64,000 nt of DNA, taken from NCBI GenBank assembly GCA_963760405.1, contig CAVXCV010000004.1, forward strand, positions 124,001 to 188,000. Direction: 5' to 3'. The translations under genes were made by a program, and so were the position numbers. This document shows positions 17,183-26,314 of the stretch, in pieces. Source of the DNA: RYN-230 sp963760405 (GTDB taxonomy: Bacteria; Actinomycetota; Actinomycetes; Streptosporangiales; Streptosporangiaceae). The notes below the pieces were generated by a model, which was given only the letters and a program-made list of their open reading frames with translations, did not search any database and was not told the origin of the DNA. The stretch's first letter is position 1. Every line of letters begins with the position of its first letter.

Positions 17183-18079
17183 TCAGTTCCTGGCTGGCAG
17201 GGCGGGGGCGAAAAAGTCGATCAGCAGCTGCGTGACGCGCTCAGCCTCGTCGTGATGCACCCAGTGCGAGGCGTCGGGCAGGCGCTCGACGCGGTCCAGG
17301 TTGGGCACGTCATCATGGTCGGGCTCGGCTAGCTCGGGGCCGAGGTAGCGATCCCGCTGTCCCCAGATGACCAGTGTCGGCGCCTTGATCGGGCGAAGCG
17401 CCGCTTCGGCCTTTTTGGGCGAGGTCCGCACCGAGGACCGGTAGTAGTTGATCATCCCGGTTGCCGCGCCCGGCTGCGACCACGCCTCGACGTAGCGTTC
17501 GATCTCCTCCGGCGTGTAGGCCGGGTGGGCGTCGCGCAGGAAGTGCCGGAAGAAGTGCCAGTGGTCGGCGTGTACGACGGTTTCGGGCAGGTCCGGGAGG
17601 TCAAAGAAGAAGAAGTACCAGGACTTGCGGAGCTGGCCAGGATGGTGCAGTCCCTGCGATAGCTTCCGCGGATGGGCCGCGTTGAGGATGGCCAGCCGAC
17701 CCACCACCTCCGGGTGATTCATCGCGGTGGCCCAGGCGACGCTTCCGCCCCAGTCGTGACCGACCAGCAACGCGGACTCGGCACCGCGTTCGTGGATGAG
17801 ACCGCGGATGTCGGCGGTCAGCTGGCCAGTGTCGTAGGCCGCGACACCGTCCGGCCGTGATGACAGGTTGTAGCCGCGCATGTCGGGTGCGACGACCCGG
17901 AATCCCGCTGCCGCGAGCGGTCCGATCTGCAGCCGCCAGCCGTACCAGAACTCGGGGAAGCCGTGCAGCAAAACGAGAAGCGGCCCCTCGCCGGCCTCCA
18001 TGTAATGCAGCCGCTGGTCGCCGATCTCGGCATAGCCCTCACGAAGTTCGCCGCTTGTGCGGTCCTCAGTCGTGCTCAT
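17183..18079 (-). CDS. Epoxide-hydrolase-like alpha/beta hydrolase
   Basis: A 298-residue alpha/beta hydrolase with the epoxide-hydrolase pattern. The oxyanion motif is HGFPEFWYGWR (about 40-50). The nucleophile elbow is GHDWGG, with Asp as nucleophile rather than Ser. An acidic partner lies near IWGQRDRYLG and the catalytic His in DASHWVHHD. Tyrosines in NYYRSS fit the cap-domain residues that open the epoxide ring. Family members turn epoxides into diols, while some dehalogenases share these motifs. The gene starts at 18079, with a striking hairpin cluster 60-115 bases upstream. Confidence 0.9.
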   Translation of the reverse strand: MSTTEDRTSGELREGYAEIGDQRLHYMEAGEGPLLVLLHGFPEFWYGWRLQIGPLAAAGFRVVAPDMRGYNLSSRPDGVAAYDTGQLTADIRGLIHERGAESALLVGHDWGGSVAWATAMNHPEVVGRLAILNAAHPRKLSQGLHHPGQLRKSWYFFFFDLPDLPETVVHADHWHFFRHFLRDAHPAYTPEEIERYVEAWSQPGAATGMINYYRSSVRTSPKKAEAALRPIKAPTLVIWGQRDRYLGPELAEPDHDDVPNLDRVERLPDASHWVHHDEAERVTQLLIDFFAPALPARN

Positions 18080-18138
18080 TACCGCCTCCCTGGGGTTGTG
18101 TCAGGGACGACGCTAACGATCTCAACCGCTGCATCACC

Positions 18139-18192
18139 CCAGGGGAACACCCTGGGTTCCCCCCAGGGGAACAACCCCGGTGGTTCCCCTGG
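18139..18192. promoter_or_regulatory. Paired inverted repeats built on CCAGGGGAAC
   Basis: The decamer CCAGGGGAAC occurs at 18139-18148 and 18163-18172. Each copy is followed by its complement: GTTCCCC (18156-18162) for the first and the full GTTCCCCTGG (18183-18192) for the second, which adds ACC/GGT pairs in the loop. The cluster lies between the epoxide hydrolase start (18079) and the 3' end of the LuxR regulator (18325), both on the minus strand. It may be a tandem operator for the hydrolase, or RNA hairpins ending the regulator transcript. No T-tract is present, which favours an operator. Confidence 0.55.
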
Positions 18193-18324
18193 CCTGGCCC
18201 GTCCGGAGGCTCAGTGAAGCCGTGCACGCCGCGAACGACGCAACCGTTCGCGTGCCTCACTACGCGGCCGCTACACGAAGCACAGTTGTTGTCACGGAAG
18301 TGACCCGATGCTTCAGCCACGGAC

Positions 18325-21037
18325 TCATAGCCGCTGACCGAACGACCAGGTGCGGGCGCCGGCGAGCCGGCCGTCCTCGGGCAGCGCCGTTTGGAGCTGC
18401 CTACGCGAGGTGATACCGAGCTTCGCGAACACGTTGCGCAGGTGCCACTCGACCGTGCGCGCGCTGACGAACAGCTGCGCGCCGATCTCCGGGTTCGAAA
18501 GACCGTCGCGAGCGAGCCGGGCGATCTGCCCCTCCTGCGGCGTGAGCTCCTCGCGCGTGCCGGGGCTGCGCTTGCGCGCCTTCTCGCCTGTCGCCAACAG
18601 CTCGCGGCGGGCGCGCTCGGCGAACGCCTCCATGCCGACCGCGCCGAACAGGTGGTGGGCGGCGCGCAGCTGCTCGCGCGCGTCCACGCGTCGGCCCTCG
18701 CGGCGCAGCCACTCCCCATAGAGCAGATGCGCGCGCGCGAGCTCCGGACGCAGCCGCGTACGGCTAAACCGCTCGATCGCTTCGCGATACAAGTCGTTGG
18801 CGCCGGTGCCGTCGCTCAGCAATGCCCGGGAGCGGGCCTCAATGCCCAGCGCGAAGTCGGTACCGGCCGGCTGGGTCGTCTCCGCGAGCCGCTCGAGCGC
18901 ATCGCGTGCGAGTTCGGCGTCTCCCACATGCATAGCCGCCTCGACCAGCTCGGGCAGCGCCCACACAGACACCCAGTACTCGACGGTGTTCGAAGTGGCT
19001 TGGCGGGCCGACCACGCCGCCTCCTGGTAGCGGGCCAGGCCGTTGTACAGGACCGCGGCCGCCCAATGCGCCCAGATAGCAACGGCTCCAGCAGCATCTC
19101 GCTCCATTACGCTCGCGAGCAGCGCGGCCGACTCGGCTTCCCTCCCTTGCAGGGCCCAGAGCCGCAAAGCGGCCCCCGGCACGAAGCGGCTCCCCGTTGC
19201 CGCCACCACGCTGTCGATCTCCGCGACGAGCGAGGCGGCGCCCGCGAAGTCGCCGATCCACGCCCTGGCCAGGGCCAGGGCGGACAGGTGGACGGGCAGT
19301 TGCGCGAGCGCGCCGGCGTCGCGGACGAACTGGAGCTTTCTCGCGGCGACCGCCAGCATGGCCTCGTTGTCCCACACAGCGTTGCTGGCGGCCGTGGCCA
19401 TCCAACCCCAGCGAAGGGCGTCCTCCCGCGAGATCTCAAGCAGCGACTCCGCTGCTTGCTGCAACGTCGGAGTCGCGGCGGCGTGTCCGTCGGTGGTGAG
19501 CAGGGCGAGTCCGTCGAGCAGCAGGTCGAGTGGACGGGGAGTGTCCAGGCGGCGGGGGCAGGGACCGGACGGCGCGAGAGATCTCGCCGACGATGCGCCC
19601 TGCTTCGAGGTCGCCTGCGACTGCCGCCGCGCCCCAGGCGATCAGGTAGGTCTCGCGCGCGAGGTCGAGGTCGAACGGTTCGAGCCGTCTCGCGGCCCCC
19701 CGCAACAATGGCGCAGCGTCGCTGCTGCCCAAGGCGAGGGCGATGTTGCCACGCAGGAGGTCGATCCGGGCGCGCTGGAACCCGTCGAGCGGCCCGGCCT
19801 CGGCCGTGGCCGCCAGCTGGAGCGCTCCGTCGAACGCGCCAGCCTGGCAGCTCGCCTCCGCCGCGGCCAGCGCGCGCTCGGCACGCCGCGCCGGGTCGAC
19901 TGTGAGCTCGGCGGACCGTTGCAGGAACGCGGCCGCTGCGGCGACGCCTCCGCGCGCCTGCGCACGGCCGGCCGAGCGTTCGAGCTCGGCGGCGACCTCC
20001 TCGTCGGGCCCCGCGGTGGCGCGGGCGCGGTGCCAGGCCCGCCGGTCCGGGTCGGTCTCGGCGACGGTGGCATCGGCCAGGGCACGATGCACGCGGTGCC
20101 GGTCGTCCGCGGCTGCCGAGCGATAGGCAGCGGACCGGACCAGTGGGTGCGCGAACTCGACACGCCCGCCCAGCTCGAGCAGCCCACCATCCTGTGCAGG
20201 GCCCGCCGCCGCGATGTCGATCCCGAGCATTCCTGCGGCACGGTCGAACAGGACGCGGTCGCCGAGGGGCTCTGCGGCAGCCGTGAGGACGAGCAGCTGC
20301 GTGTCGGACGGGAGCAGGTGGAGGCGCCGGACGTAGCTCTGCTCGATCCTGCTGGCGACCGGCTGGGGGCCGGGAAGACCGAACCCGCCGGCGAGATCGG
20401 CGACGTTCCACGTGCGCGGCAGCTCGAGCAACGCGAGCGGGTTGCCGTGACTCTCCATGACGATCTGGGCGCACACGGCGGCATCTAAGGGGCCGGGCAC
20501 GTTGGCCAGCAGCAGCGCACGAGCATCGCTATCGCCGAGTGGCTGGATCGACAGGGCAGGCAGCCCGGCGAGAACGTCATCGCCGACCCCGGTCCGCGCG
20601 GCGCACACGACCACGATCCGCTCAGCGAGCAGGCGGCGGGCAACGAACCCCAGGATCTGCGCCGAGGCACCGTCGAGCCACTGCGCGTCGTCGACGATAC
20701 AAACCAGCGGCTGCTGCTCGGCGACCTCAGCGAACAGCGTCAGCGTGGCCAGCCCCACCAGGAACCGGTCGGGCGCAGCACCGGCGCTGCGCCCGAACAC
20801 CGTCGCAAGCGCGTCGCGCTGCGGAGCGGGCAACCGGCCGAGATTGTCCAGCATGGGCGCGCAGAGCTGGTGAAGGCCGGCATAGGCCAGCTCCATCTCC
20901 GACTCGACGCCGACGGCTCTCGCGACCTGCCAGCCCGCGACCCGGCCGGACAGGTAGCCCAGCAGCGCGGTCTTGCCCACGCCCGCCTCGCCCCGCAGGA
21001 CGGTGACCCGGCTCCGGCCGGCGAGCGCGTCGGCCAC
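18325..21037 (-). CDS. LAL-type LuxR regulator with AAA ATPase (frameshifted in the middle)
   Basis: The two frames together encode one large ATP-binding LuxR protein of about 900 residues. It has Walker A GEAGVGKTAL (about 17-26), a Walker B-like CIVDDAQWLD and sensor motifs. A long TPR-like region follows, then a C-terminal GerE helix-turn-helix (LTPQEGQIARLARDGLSNPEIG, FVSARTVEWHLRNVFAKLG). The first frame ends in Pro/Arg-rich text after about 19560 and the second takes over at RRLDTPRPLDLLLDGL. One base missing in the GGGGG run at 19554-19558 explains the break. In-frame homology (LLGRRSECEELGRL) continues upstream of the GTG at 21037 without a start codon, so the 5' end is also damaged or misread. 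Confidence 0.8.
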
Positions 21038-21370
21038 GAGCCGACCGAGCTCCTCACACTCGCTTCGGCGGCCGAGGAGCTTCGAGGGCGGCCCGGGATC
21101 CTGACTCGTCGGCGGCCTCCTGCGTCGTCCTACGACTGCTCGTAGCCGGTATCAGCAGAGCGTACATCTGCGCCCGGGCCTGCGGAACCCGCAGACCCAG
21201 GGGGCCGCACCAGGGTGTCTCCCGGGGGCGATGCAGCCGTCGACACGCAAGAGTGATTCCTGACATGCCCAGCGCGACGCGAAGTGGCCCGGCTGGTGCG
21301 CCGCGTACATGACAGCGGAGCAGGCCGGGACGGACTGCCGACGTGAGCGACGACGACGCCTGGAGAAACC

Positions 21371-22129
21371 ATGGCCGCCTCGATCAACTCTTCGCCCGTG
21401 CAGCGCGATCGGGACCTGCTCGGGCAGACCGTCCTCATCATCGGGGGCAGCTCCGGCATCGGGCTCGAGACAGCCCGGCTCGCCCGCACCAAGGGAGCGG
21501 ACATCATCCTCACCGCCCGCAACCCCGACCGCCTGCACCGCGCTGGCCTCGAGCTCGGGGCCAGCATCGCCGCCTTCGACGCCACCGACTCCGACCGGCT
21601 CGAGCGGTTCTTCGACGCACTGCCCACGCCCATCGACCACCTGCTGGTCACCGGCCCCGGTCCCTACTACGCGCCGCTGGCCGAGTTCGATCTCAACGCG
21701 GCACGCCGCGACGTCGACGCCCATCTGCTGCTGCCACTGCAGGTCGCCCGGGACGCCGCGAGCAAGGTTCGACCGGGAGGCACCCTGCTGTTCATGAGTG
21801 GCACCGGTGGCCGCCGCAAGGCAGCGGGCCTCGCGTTCATCGCGGCGCTCACGGCCGCGCTTCCCGCCATGACCAAGAGCCTCGCGCTCGAGATCGCGCC
21901 TGTCCGGGTCAACGTGATCGCGGCAGGTTTTGTCAACACGCCGCTGTCGGCCTCGCTGCTCGGCGATGAGATCGACGAGCGCCGCGAGCAACTCCGTGCC
22001 ACGCTGCCGATCGGCCGCGTCGTCTGCCCGGCCGACATCGCCGCACTGGCCGTCCACCTCATGACGAACACCGCGGTCACCGGCGCGACCTTCGACATCG
22101 ACGGCGGCCAGCAACTCGTCGAAGGATGA
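21371..22129 (+). CDS. SDR-family protein lacking the usual catalytic tyrosine
   Basis: A 252-residue Rossmann protein with IIGGSSGIGLETARL (nucleotide binding, about 23-37), an Arg-containing RNPDR loop suggesting NADP, and the family C-terminus GATFDIDGGQQLV. After the Ser strand (LLFMSGTGG) the usual Tyr-x-x-x-Lys is not found: the segment reads GRRKAAGLAFIAALTAALP. The catalytic mechanism may therefore differ, or the protein may be regulatory or non-catalytic. GGAGAAACC precedes the ATG. It is divergent from the LAL regulator, which could control it. Confidence 0.85.
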   Translation: MAASINSSPVQRDRDLLGQTVLIIGGSSGIGLETARLARTKGADIILTARNPDRLHRAGLELGASIAAFDATDSDRLERFFDALPTPIDHLLVTGPGPYYAPLAEFDLNAARRDVDAHLLLPLQVARDAASKVRPGGTLLFMSGTGGRRKAAGLAFIAALTAALPAMTKSLALEIAPVRVNVIAAGFVNTPLSASLLGDEIDERREQLRATLPIGRVVCPADIAALAVHLMTNTAVTGATFDIDGGQQLVEG

Positions 22130-22873
22130 ACGATGAACGTGGCGTACCGCAGCGAAGGCGACGTTCAGCCCGCCGACAGCGACCGCGGTCAGGTGGTGTC
22201 GTGGACGTCACCGACACGAGGGTCGCCTCGTCCAAGACCACCACCGCTTTCGTACAAGCTATGCGATTTGTCTTGTTTATAGATAGAGATAATGGGTTGG
22301 TCCCAGTTGTTCCATTGCTGCCCACTGCCTGGCGTGCTTGCCTGGATTACATGGCGCCACGTGCCGCAACTGCGGGCAGGGACGACACCCTGCCTGGTCA
22401 GTACCGGAGGCTGATGGCGAGACACAGCCCGAACGGGCGGTACCTGTATCCTCGGGGGCCGCCGGACGCGGGACTTCATCGAGCGCACGGCAGGAGTCAT
22501 GGTGCTCCAGCGATCGCATGGGAGTCTTCGCCCGGCCGTTATTTTCCCGCGGCAGCCTCGACACCGAGCGGGCGCAGGCCTCCTGTGACTCGGGTGCTCC
22601 CGCTGATGGTCGGCGCCACCGAAGACCGGCTCCAGCAAGCCCCGGTCATCGCGTGCTGACCATGACCATCGACGGCCAGCACGACCCGTTAACCCCTGCT
22701 GGAGACTGGGCCGCCTACAGCGGCAAGTTCACGGAAATACGAGCACCGGGTCCTGCCGGTCGGCCATAAACCTGCCGCATGAAGAACCGCTAAGGCCCGC
22801 ACCCAAGCCGTCATCGACGCCGGTCATCTCTAACCATTACAAATAAACCGATCCACAGCGCAGGAGGTTCCTG
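22130..22873. other. Decayed intergenic region
   Basis: An unusually A/T-rich patch (about 22245-22320) lies in high-GC surroundings. Apart from the hydrolase tail at 22654-22790 I see no gene. Short frames here lack codon bias. Confidence 0.4.
22654..22790 (+). pseudogene. C-terminal remnant of an alpha/beta hydrolase
   Basis: The frames read VLTMTIDGQHDPLTPAGDWA, AAYSGKFTE and, after one shift near 22737, YEHRVLPVGHKPAA. The layout matches the end of the intact hydrolase at 23683-24600 (TITLEGDANG, AYAGKFSGKY, GGVGHNLPQ), including the catalytic His region. It is a leftover of a related hydrolase, whose N-terminal three quarters are gone. Confidence 0.5.
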
Positions 22874-23635
22874 GTGAATGCGACAGATCAGCCGTCCCAG
22901 CAAGCCGACGCCAAGCCGACGATCGTGCTCGTGCACGGCGCCTTCGCCGATGCGTCCAGCTGGAACGGCGTCATCGAGCGGCTGCAGCAGCAGGGTTACA
23001 CCGTCATCGCTCCGGCAAATCCGCTGCGGGGCGTGGCCGCCGATTCCGCCTACACCGCCAGCCTGCTCAGCCAGATCGACGGTCCGGTGCTGCTGGCCGG
23101 GCACTCCTACGGCGGCGCGGTCATCACCAACGCCGCGGCCAATGCCCCGAACGTGGTCGGCCTGGTGTACGTAGCGGCCTTCGCCCCAGCTGAAGGCGAA
23201 ACGCTGGGGGATGTCGAGAGCGGCTCGAAGGACAGCGTCTTGAACTCGGCCCTGGTCCAGTACCACTATCCGACCGGACACGACGGGGAGACCTCGGTCG
23301 AGTTCGCGATCAACCCTGCGCTGATCCGGGAGGCCTTCGCCGCTGACCTGCCCGCGGAGACCACAGCGCTGATGGCCGCTACCCAGCGCCCCGTCGCTGC
23401 GGCGGCGTTCAGCGACGCGTCCGGGCCGCCCGCCTGGAGAGGATTGCGGTCCTGGGCGGTGGTAGCCACTGGCGACAAGGCCGCCGGCGCCGACGTCGTC
23501 CGGTCGCATGCCCAGCGGGCGGGCGCCGACATCGTCGAGGTCGAGGGCTCACATGTGATCATGATCTCCCAGCCGCAGGCGGTGGCCGACCACATCCTGA
23601 CGGCGGCCCGCGCCGTCGCCGACTCACACCGGTAG
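22874..23635 (+). CDS. Alpha/beta hydrolase (esterase-like)
   Basis: A 253-residue hydrolase of the salicylate-esterase / hydroxynitrile-lyase-like group common in actinomycetes. It has HGAFADASSW near the N-terminus (oxyanion hole, about 20-29), the nucleophile elbow GHSYGG (Ser, about 77-82) and the catalytic His in EGSHVIMISQP near the C-terminus. No signal peptide is seen, so it is cytosolic. The GTG at 22874 sits 7 bases after AGGAGG. The next hydrolase follows by 47 bases in the same direction, so the two are probably co-transcribed. Confidence 0.88.
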   Translation: MNATDQPSQQADAKPTIVLVHGAFADASSWNGVIERLQQQGYTVIAPANPLRGVAADSAYTASLLSQIDGPVLLAGHSYGGAVITNAAANAPNVVGLVYVAAFAPAEGETLGDVESGSKDSVLNSALVQYHYPTGHDGETSVEFAINPALIREAFAADLPAETTALMAATQRPVAAAAFSDASGPPAWRGLRSWAVVATGDKAAGADVVRSHAQRAGADIVEVEGSHVIMISQPQAVADHILTAARAVADSHR

Positions 23636-23682
23636 GCGACGGTGAGCACAGCACTGAGGTGAGCGCGGCAGAGGAGCCACGG

Positions 23683-24600
23683 ATGAAGCCGGGAACGAAC
23701 ACCTCGTTCGACGCACTGAAGCAGGTCGATGCCGGTCGCCTGAATGTCGGGTATGCCGAAGCCGGCCCGGCCGACAGCCCTACCGTCATTTTGCTGCACG
23801 GGTGGCCTTATGACATTCACAGCTTTGCCGATGTCATCCCGGCGCTGGCGTCGGCGGGCTACCGGGTCGTCGTCCCGTTCGTCTGCGGCTACGGGACCAC
23901 CCGGTTTCGTTCGGACGGCACGCTCCGTAACGGCCAGCAAGCCGCCTTGGCTGCGGACGTCATCGCGCTCATGGATGCGCTCGGCATCGAGACAGCCATC
24001 TTGGCCGGCTTCGATTGGGGGGCGCGGTCGGCCAACGTTGTCGCGGCGCTGTGGCCGGAGCGCTGCAAGGCGCTGGTGTCGGTGAGCGGATATCTGATCG
24101 GCAGCCAGGCCGCCAACGCGGCGCCGCTGCCGCCGCAGGCCGAGTATGCCTGCTGGTATCAGTTCTACTTCGCCACCGAGCGCGGCCGGGTCGGCTATGA
24201 CAGATACCGGCGCGAGTTCAGCAGGTTTATCTGGCAGCTCGCCTCGCCGAGGTGGGCCTTTGACGACGCCACGTTCGCGCGCAGCGCGGCCGCCTTCGAC
24301 AACCCCGACCACGTGGCGATCGTGATCCACAATTACCGCTGGCGGCTCGGCCTGGCCACGGGCGAGCCGCACTACGACGATCTGGAGGCCCGGCTCGCCG
24401 AGCTGCCGGCCATCGCCGTGCCCACGATCACCCTCGAGGGCGACGCCAACGGCGCGCCGCACCCGGACCCCAGCGCCTATGCCGGCAAATTCTCGGGCAA
24501 GTACGCACACCGGACCATCTCCGGCGGCGTCGGCCACAACTTGCCCCAGGAAGCCCCGCAGGCCTTCGCTCAGGCGATCGTCGACGTCGATGGCTTCTGA
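23683..24600 (+). CDS. Epoxide-hydrolase-like alpha/beta hydrolase
   Basis: From the ATG at 23683 (GAGGAG nine bases upstream) the protein is 305 residues. It shows HGWPYDIHSF (oxyanion motif), the nucleophile elbow GFDWGARS with Asp in place of Ser, and a C-terminal GGVGHNLPQEAP catalytic-His segment. The Asp elbow and length fit epoxide hydrolases or haloalkane-dehalogenase relatives. An earlier GTG at 23659 would add eight residues. It follows another hydrolase in the same direction, and both may serve the breakdown of one xenobiotic or lipid-derived epoxide. Confidence 0.85.
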   Translation: MKPGTNTSFDALKQVDAGRLNVGYAEAGPADSPTVILLHGWPYDIHSFADVIPALASAGYRVVVPFVCGYGTTRFRSDGTLRNGQQAALAADVIALMDALGIETAILAGFDWGARSANVVAALWPERCKALVSVSGYLIGSQAANAAPLPPQAEYACWYQFYFATERGRVGYDRYRREFSRFIWQLASPRWAFDDATFARSAAAFDNPDHVAIVIHNYRWRLGLATGEPHYDDLEARLAELPAIAVPTITLEGDANGAPHPDPSAYAGKFSGKYAHRTISGGVGHNLPQEAPQAFAQAIVDVDGF

Positions 24601-24767
24601 ACGGTGAAGACCACGCTGCCAGCGCCCGGGCGCGATCACCGGATGTGCGGCCAGTTCTGCATCGACCACCAAACCAATGGAGCCCCACATGTCTAACACG
24701 ATCGAACAGTCATCAGGCGCCACCGTGCGGAGTTCCAGAACTCGGCCACCGGTCCTGACCTGGGTCT

Positions 24768-25159
24768 CTATGCGGCCCGCTTGTACTCGCTGATGAGGCC
24801 GCCGAGGACGGCCGGCGCTTGATCCGCTCCTGGGAGAGATCAGCGACGGGGTGGTCGGGCCGGGGCGGGCGGATCTGGCGGCTGCGATGAGGCCTCTGTC
24901 GGTTGTAATGGGTCTCATACTCGGCCAGGATCGTCCGCAGATGCCGCGCGCCGAAGATGAGCATCAGGTCGGTGACCTCGGTCCGGGCGGTGAGCACGAA
25001 CCTTTTCGCATAAGCGTTCGCGCGCGGGCTGCGGGGCGGGATCTTCACGACCTCGATACCGGCATCGGCCAGGACTGCGTCGAACGACGCGGTGAACTGA
25101 CCGGCCCGGTCGCGGACTAGGAACCGCAAGCCGGCGGCGCGATCACCCAGATCCATCAC
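24768..25159 (-). pseudogene. Integrase-core transposase, C-terminal fragment
   Basis: The fragment carries the end of an rve/DDE integrase core. FLVRDRAGQFTASFD corresponds to the second catalytic Asp strand. PPRSPRANAYAKRFVLTARTEV follows, where a Glu would normally be found near NAYAERF; here it reads Lys. Then come HYNRQRPHRS and, after a one-base shift near 24820, VLGGLISEYKRAA with stop at 24768-24770. The N-terminal HTH and first catalytic Asp are absent. The copy is dead and abuts an IS66 remnant. Confidence 0.7.
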
Positions 25160-25180
25160 GAGGTTGCGGCAGGAGCCGGA

Positions 25181-25399
25181 TCACCGGCACCTCCGCCCCC
25201 GCCGGGCCGTGGCTTTGGTGCGGTACCCGCAGCAGCATTCCCGCTCGATCAGCTGGTGCCCGGTCACCTCGGCGCGAACCGGCTGCAGGTCGAAGGCCTG
25301 GCGGCGCTCCACGGCGGTGGCCGGGCGGTCCGCCAGCGCGGTGCCGCACCGGCCGCAGCAGGCAGGCTCATGGCGGATCTCCCGGTCCGGCCTGGCCAC
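25181..25399 (-). pseudogene. IS66-family transposase, zinc-finger fragment
   Basis: About 70 residues encode the zinc-binding domain of an IS66 TnpC-type transposase: CCGRCGTALADRP with its Cys pair, the conserved VERRQAFDLQPVR linker, and HQLIERECCCGYRTKA with the second Cys group. Neither the upstream leucine zipper nor the downstream DDE domain is present. It joins the integrase fragment at about 25160-25180. Confidence 0.65.
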
Positions 25400-25438
25400 C
25401 TGCGTCCAGTGTCGCCCCCTTGTGCTCCCGGCCGGAGG

Positions 25439-25885
25439 TTACGATCCACCGCGGCGCTGCCGGGCTCGCGCGGCGGCGGAATGACGCAGGCCGGTTCCGA
25501 TAAGAGCGGCCGATGCCGCCAGATTGAAGCCGATCGCGATCCTGGTTGTCGGTGACCAGGATCGCGGCCGACGGGTCACGGGCTCGATGAGGGTGCCGAT
25601 GATGCACCCCAGGCCGATCCCGGCGCAGACCGTACCTGGGCGCGTGCTCGGTTTCCAGCGCGGGGCCGTTGCCGCTGTCAGGACGGCCACCGCCGGCATC
25701 GGCCACGGCGCGGCGATGCCAGCTCCCCATCCGGCAGCCAGCCCGGCAGGCACCGACAGCGGGATGCTTACGCCGAGGGGCTGGCCGGGAAGCTGATCGC
25801 GGATCGCCACCGCGCTGCCCAGCACGGCTGCACCGGCGAATGCGAGCGATGCGCCCAGCAGCACACGATCCGGATCTGCCCTCAT
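25439..25885 (-). CDS. Small membrane protein of unknown family (148 aa)
   Basis: Four hydrophobic stretches can be seen (about residues 7-27, 38-62, 63-75 and 87-102, with another near 114-130). Short Arg-rich loops and an Arg-rich C-terminus suggest a polytopic inner-membrane protein with a cytoplasmic tail. The ATG follows a GGAGGCACCGA-like site (complement of 25888-25897), which supports the start. I do not recognise the family. It lies next to IS fragments but has normal base composition. Confidence 0.55.
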   Translation of the reverse strand: MRADPDRVLLGASLAFAGAAVLGSAVAIRDQLPGQPLGVSIPLSVPAGLAAGWGAGIAAPWPMPAVAVLTAATAPRWKPSTRPGTVCAGIGLGCIIGTLIEPVTRRPRSWSPTTRIAIGFNLAASAALIGTGLRHSAAARARQRRGGS

Positions 25886-26314
25886 TCGGTGCCTCCCGCC
25901 TTTCGGTGCTGCAGGACGCCAGGCTACGGGCCGCGGGGTCGATCAGAGGTATGACAGCACCATTCTGTCGCCAGCATTACGAGTGAGGGAGCAAGCCGGG
26001 ACTGCGGCGATTGACGGCCATGTCGCGGCTCGGCAGGTGACCCGGCACCCCGGTCACCCGGCGGCGGACGTGATAGCCGAACCCAGCCAGGCCGGGCAGT
26101 GCGGCGCCGTGGACGGTTCGCTGGAGCTGGGGCCTGGGGCGAGTCGGGCTGACCTGCCGGGCCGGATCGAGAGCTGGGCCTTTCCGCACCACATCGCGCT
26201 GTGACGCTGGGTTGCGCACGGTTGCAGCCAGATAGCAGCCGAACCGCAACCGTGACGGGTTGTGCTGGCTCTGGGCGGCCGACCGGCGGCCGCCGGAAGC
26301 AAAGGACCATAGTC

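Noticed and set aside
19043..20488. Long plus-strand frame opposite the LAL regulator
   Set aside because: Lacks motifs, while the opposite strand shows ATPase and HTH domains.
23266..24918. 550-codon open frame on the minus strand across the hydrolase operon
   Set aside because: No domain signature; it overlaps two genes with clear catalytic motifs in the other strand and crosses their intergenic gap.
26201..26314. Upstream in-frame extension of the lipoprotein gene
   Set aside because: Would bury the signal peptide and lipobox behind 38 unconserved residues; the ATG at 26315 gives a textbook lipoprotein start.
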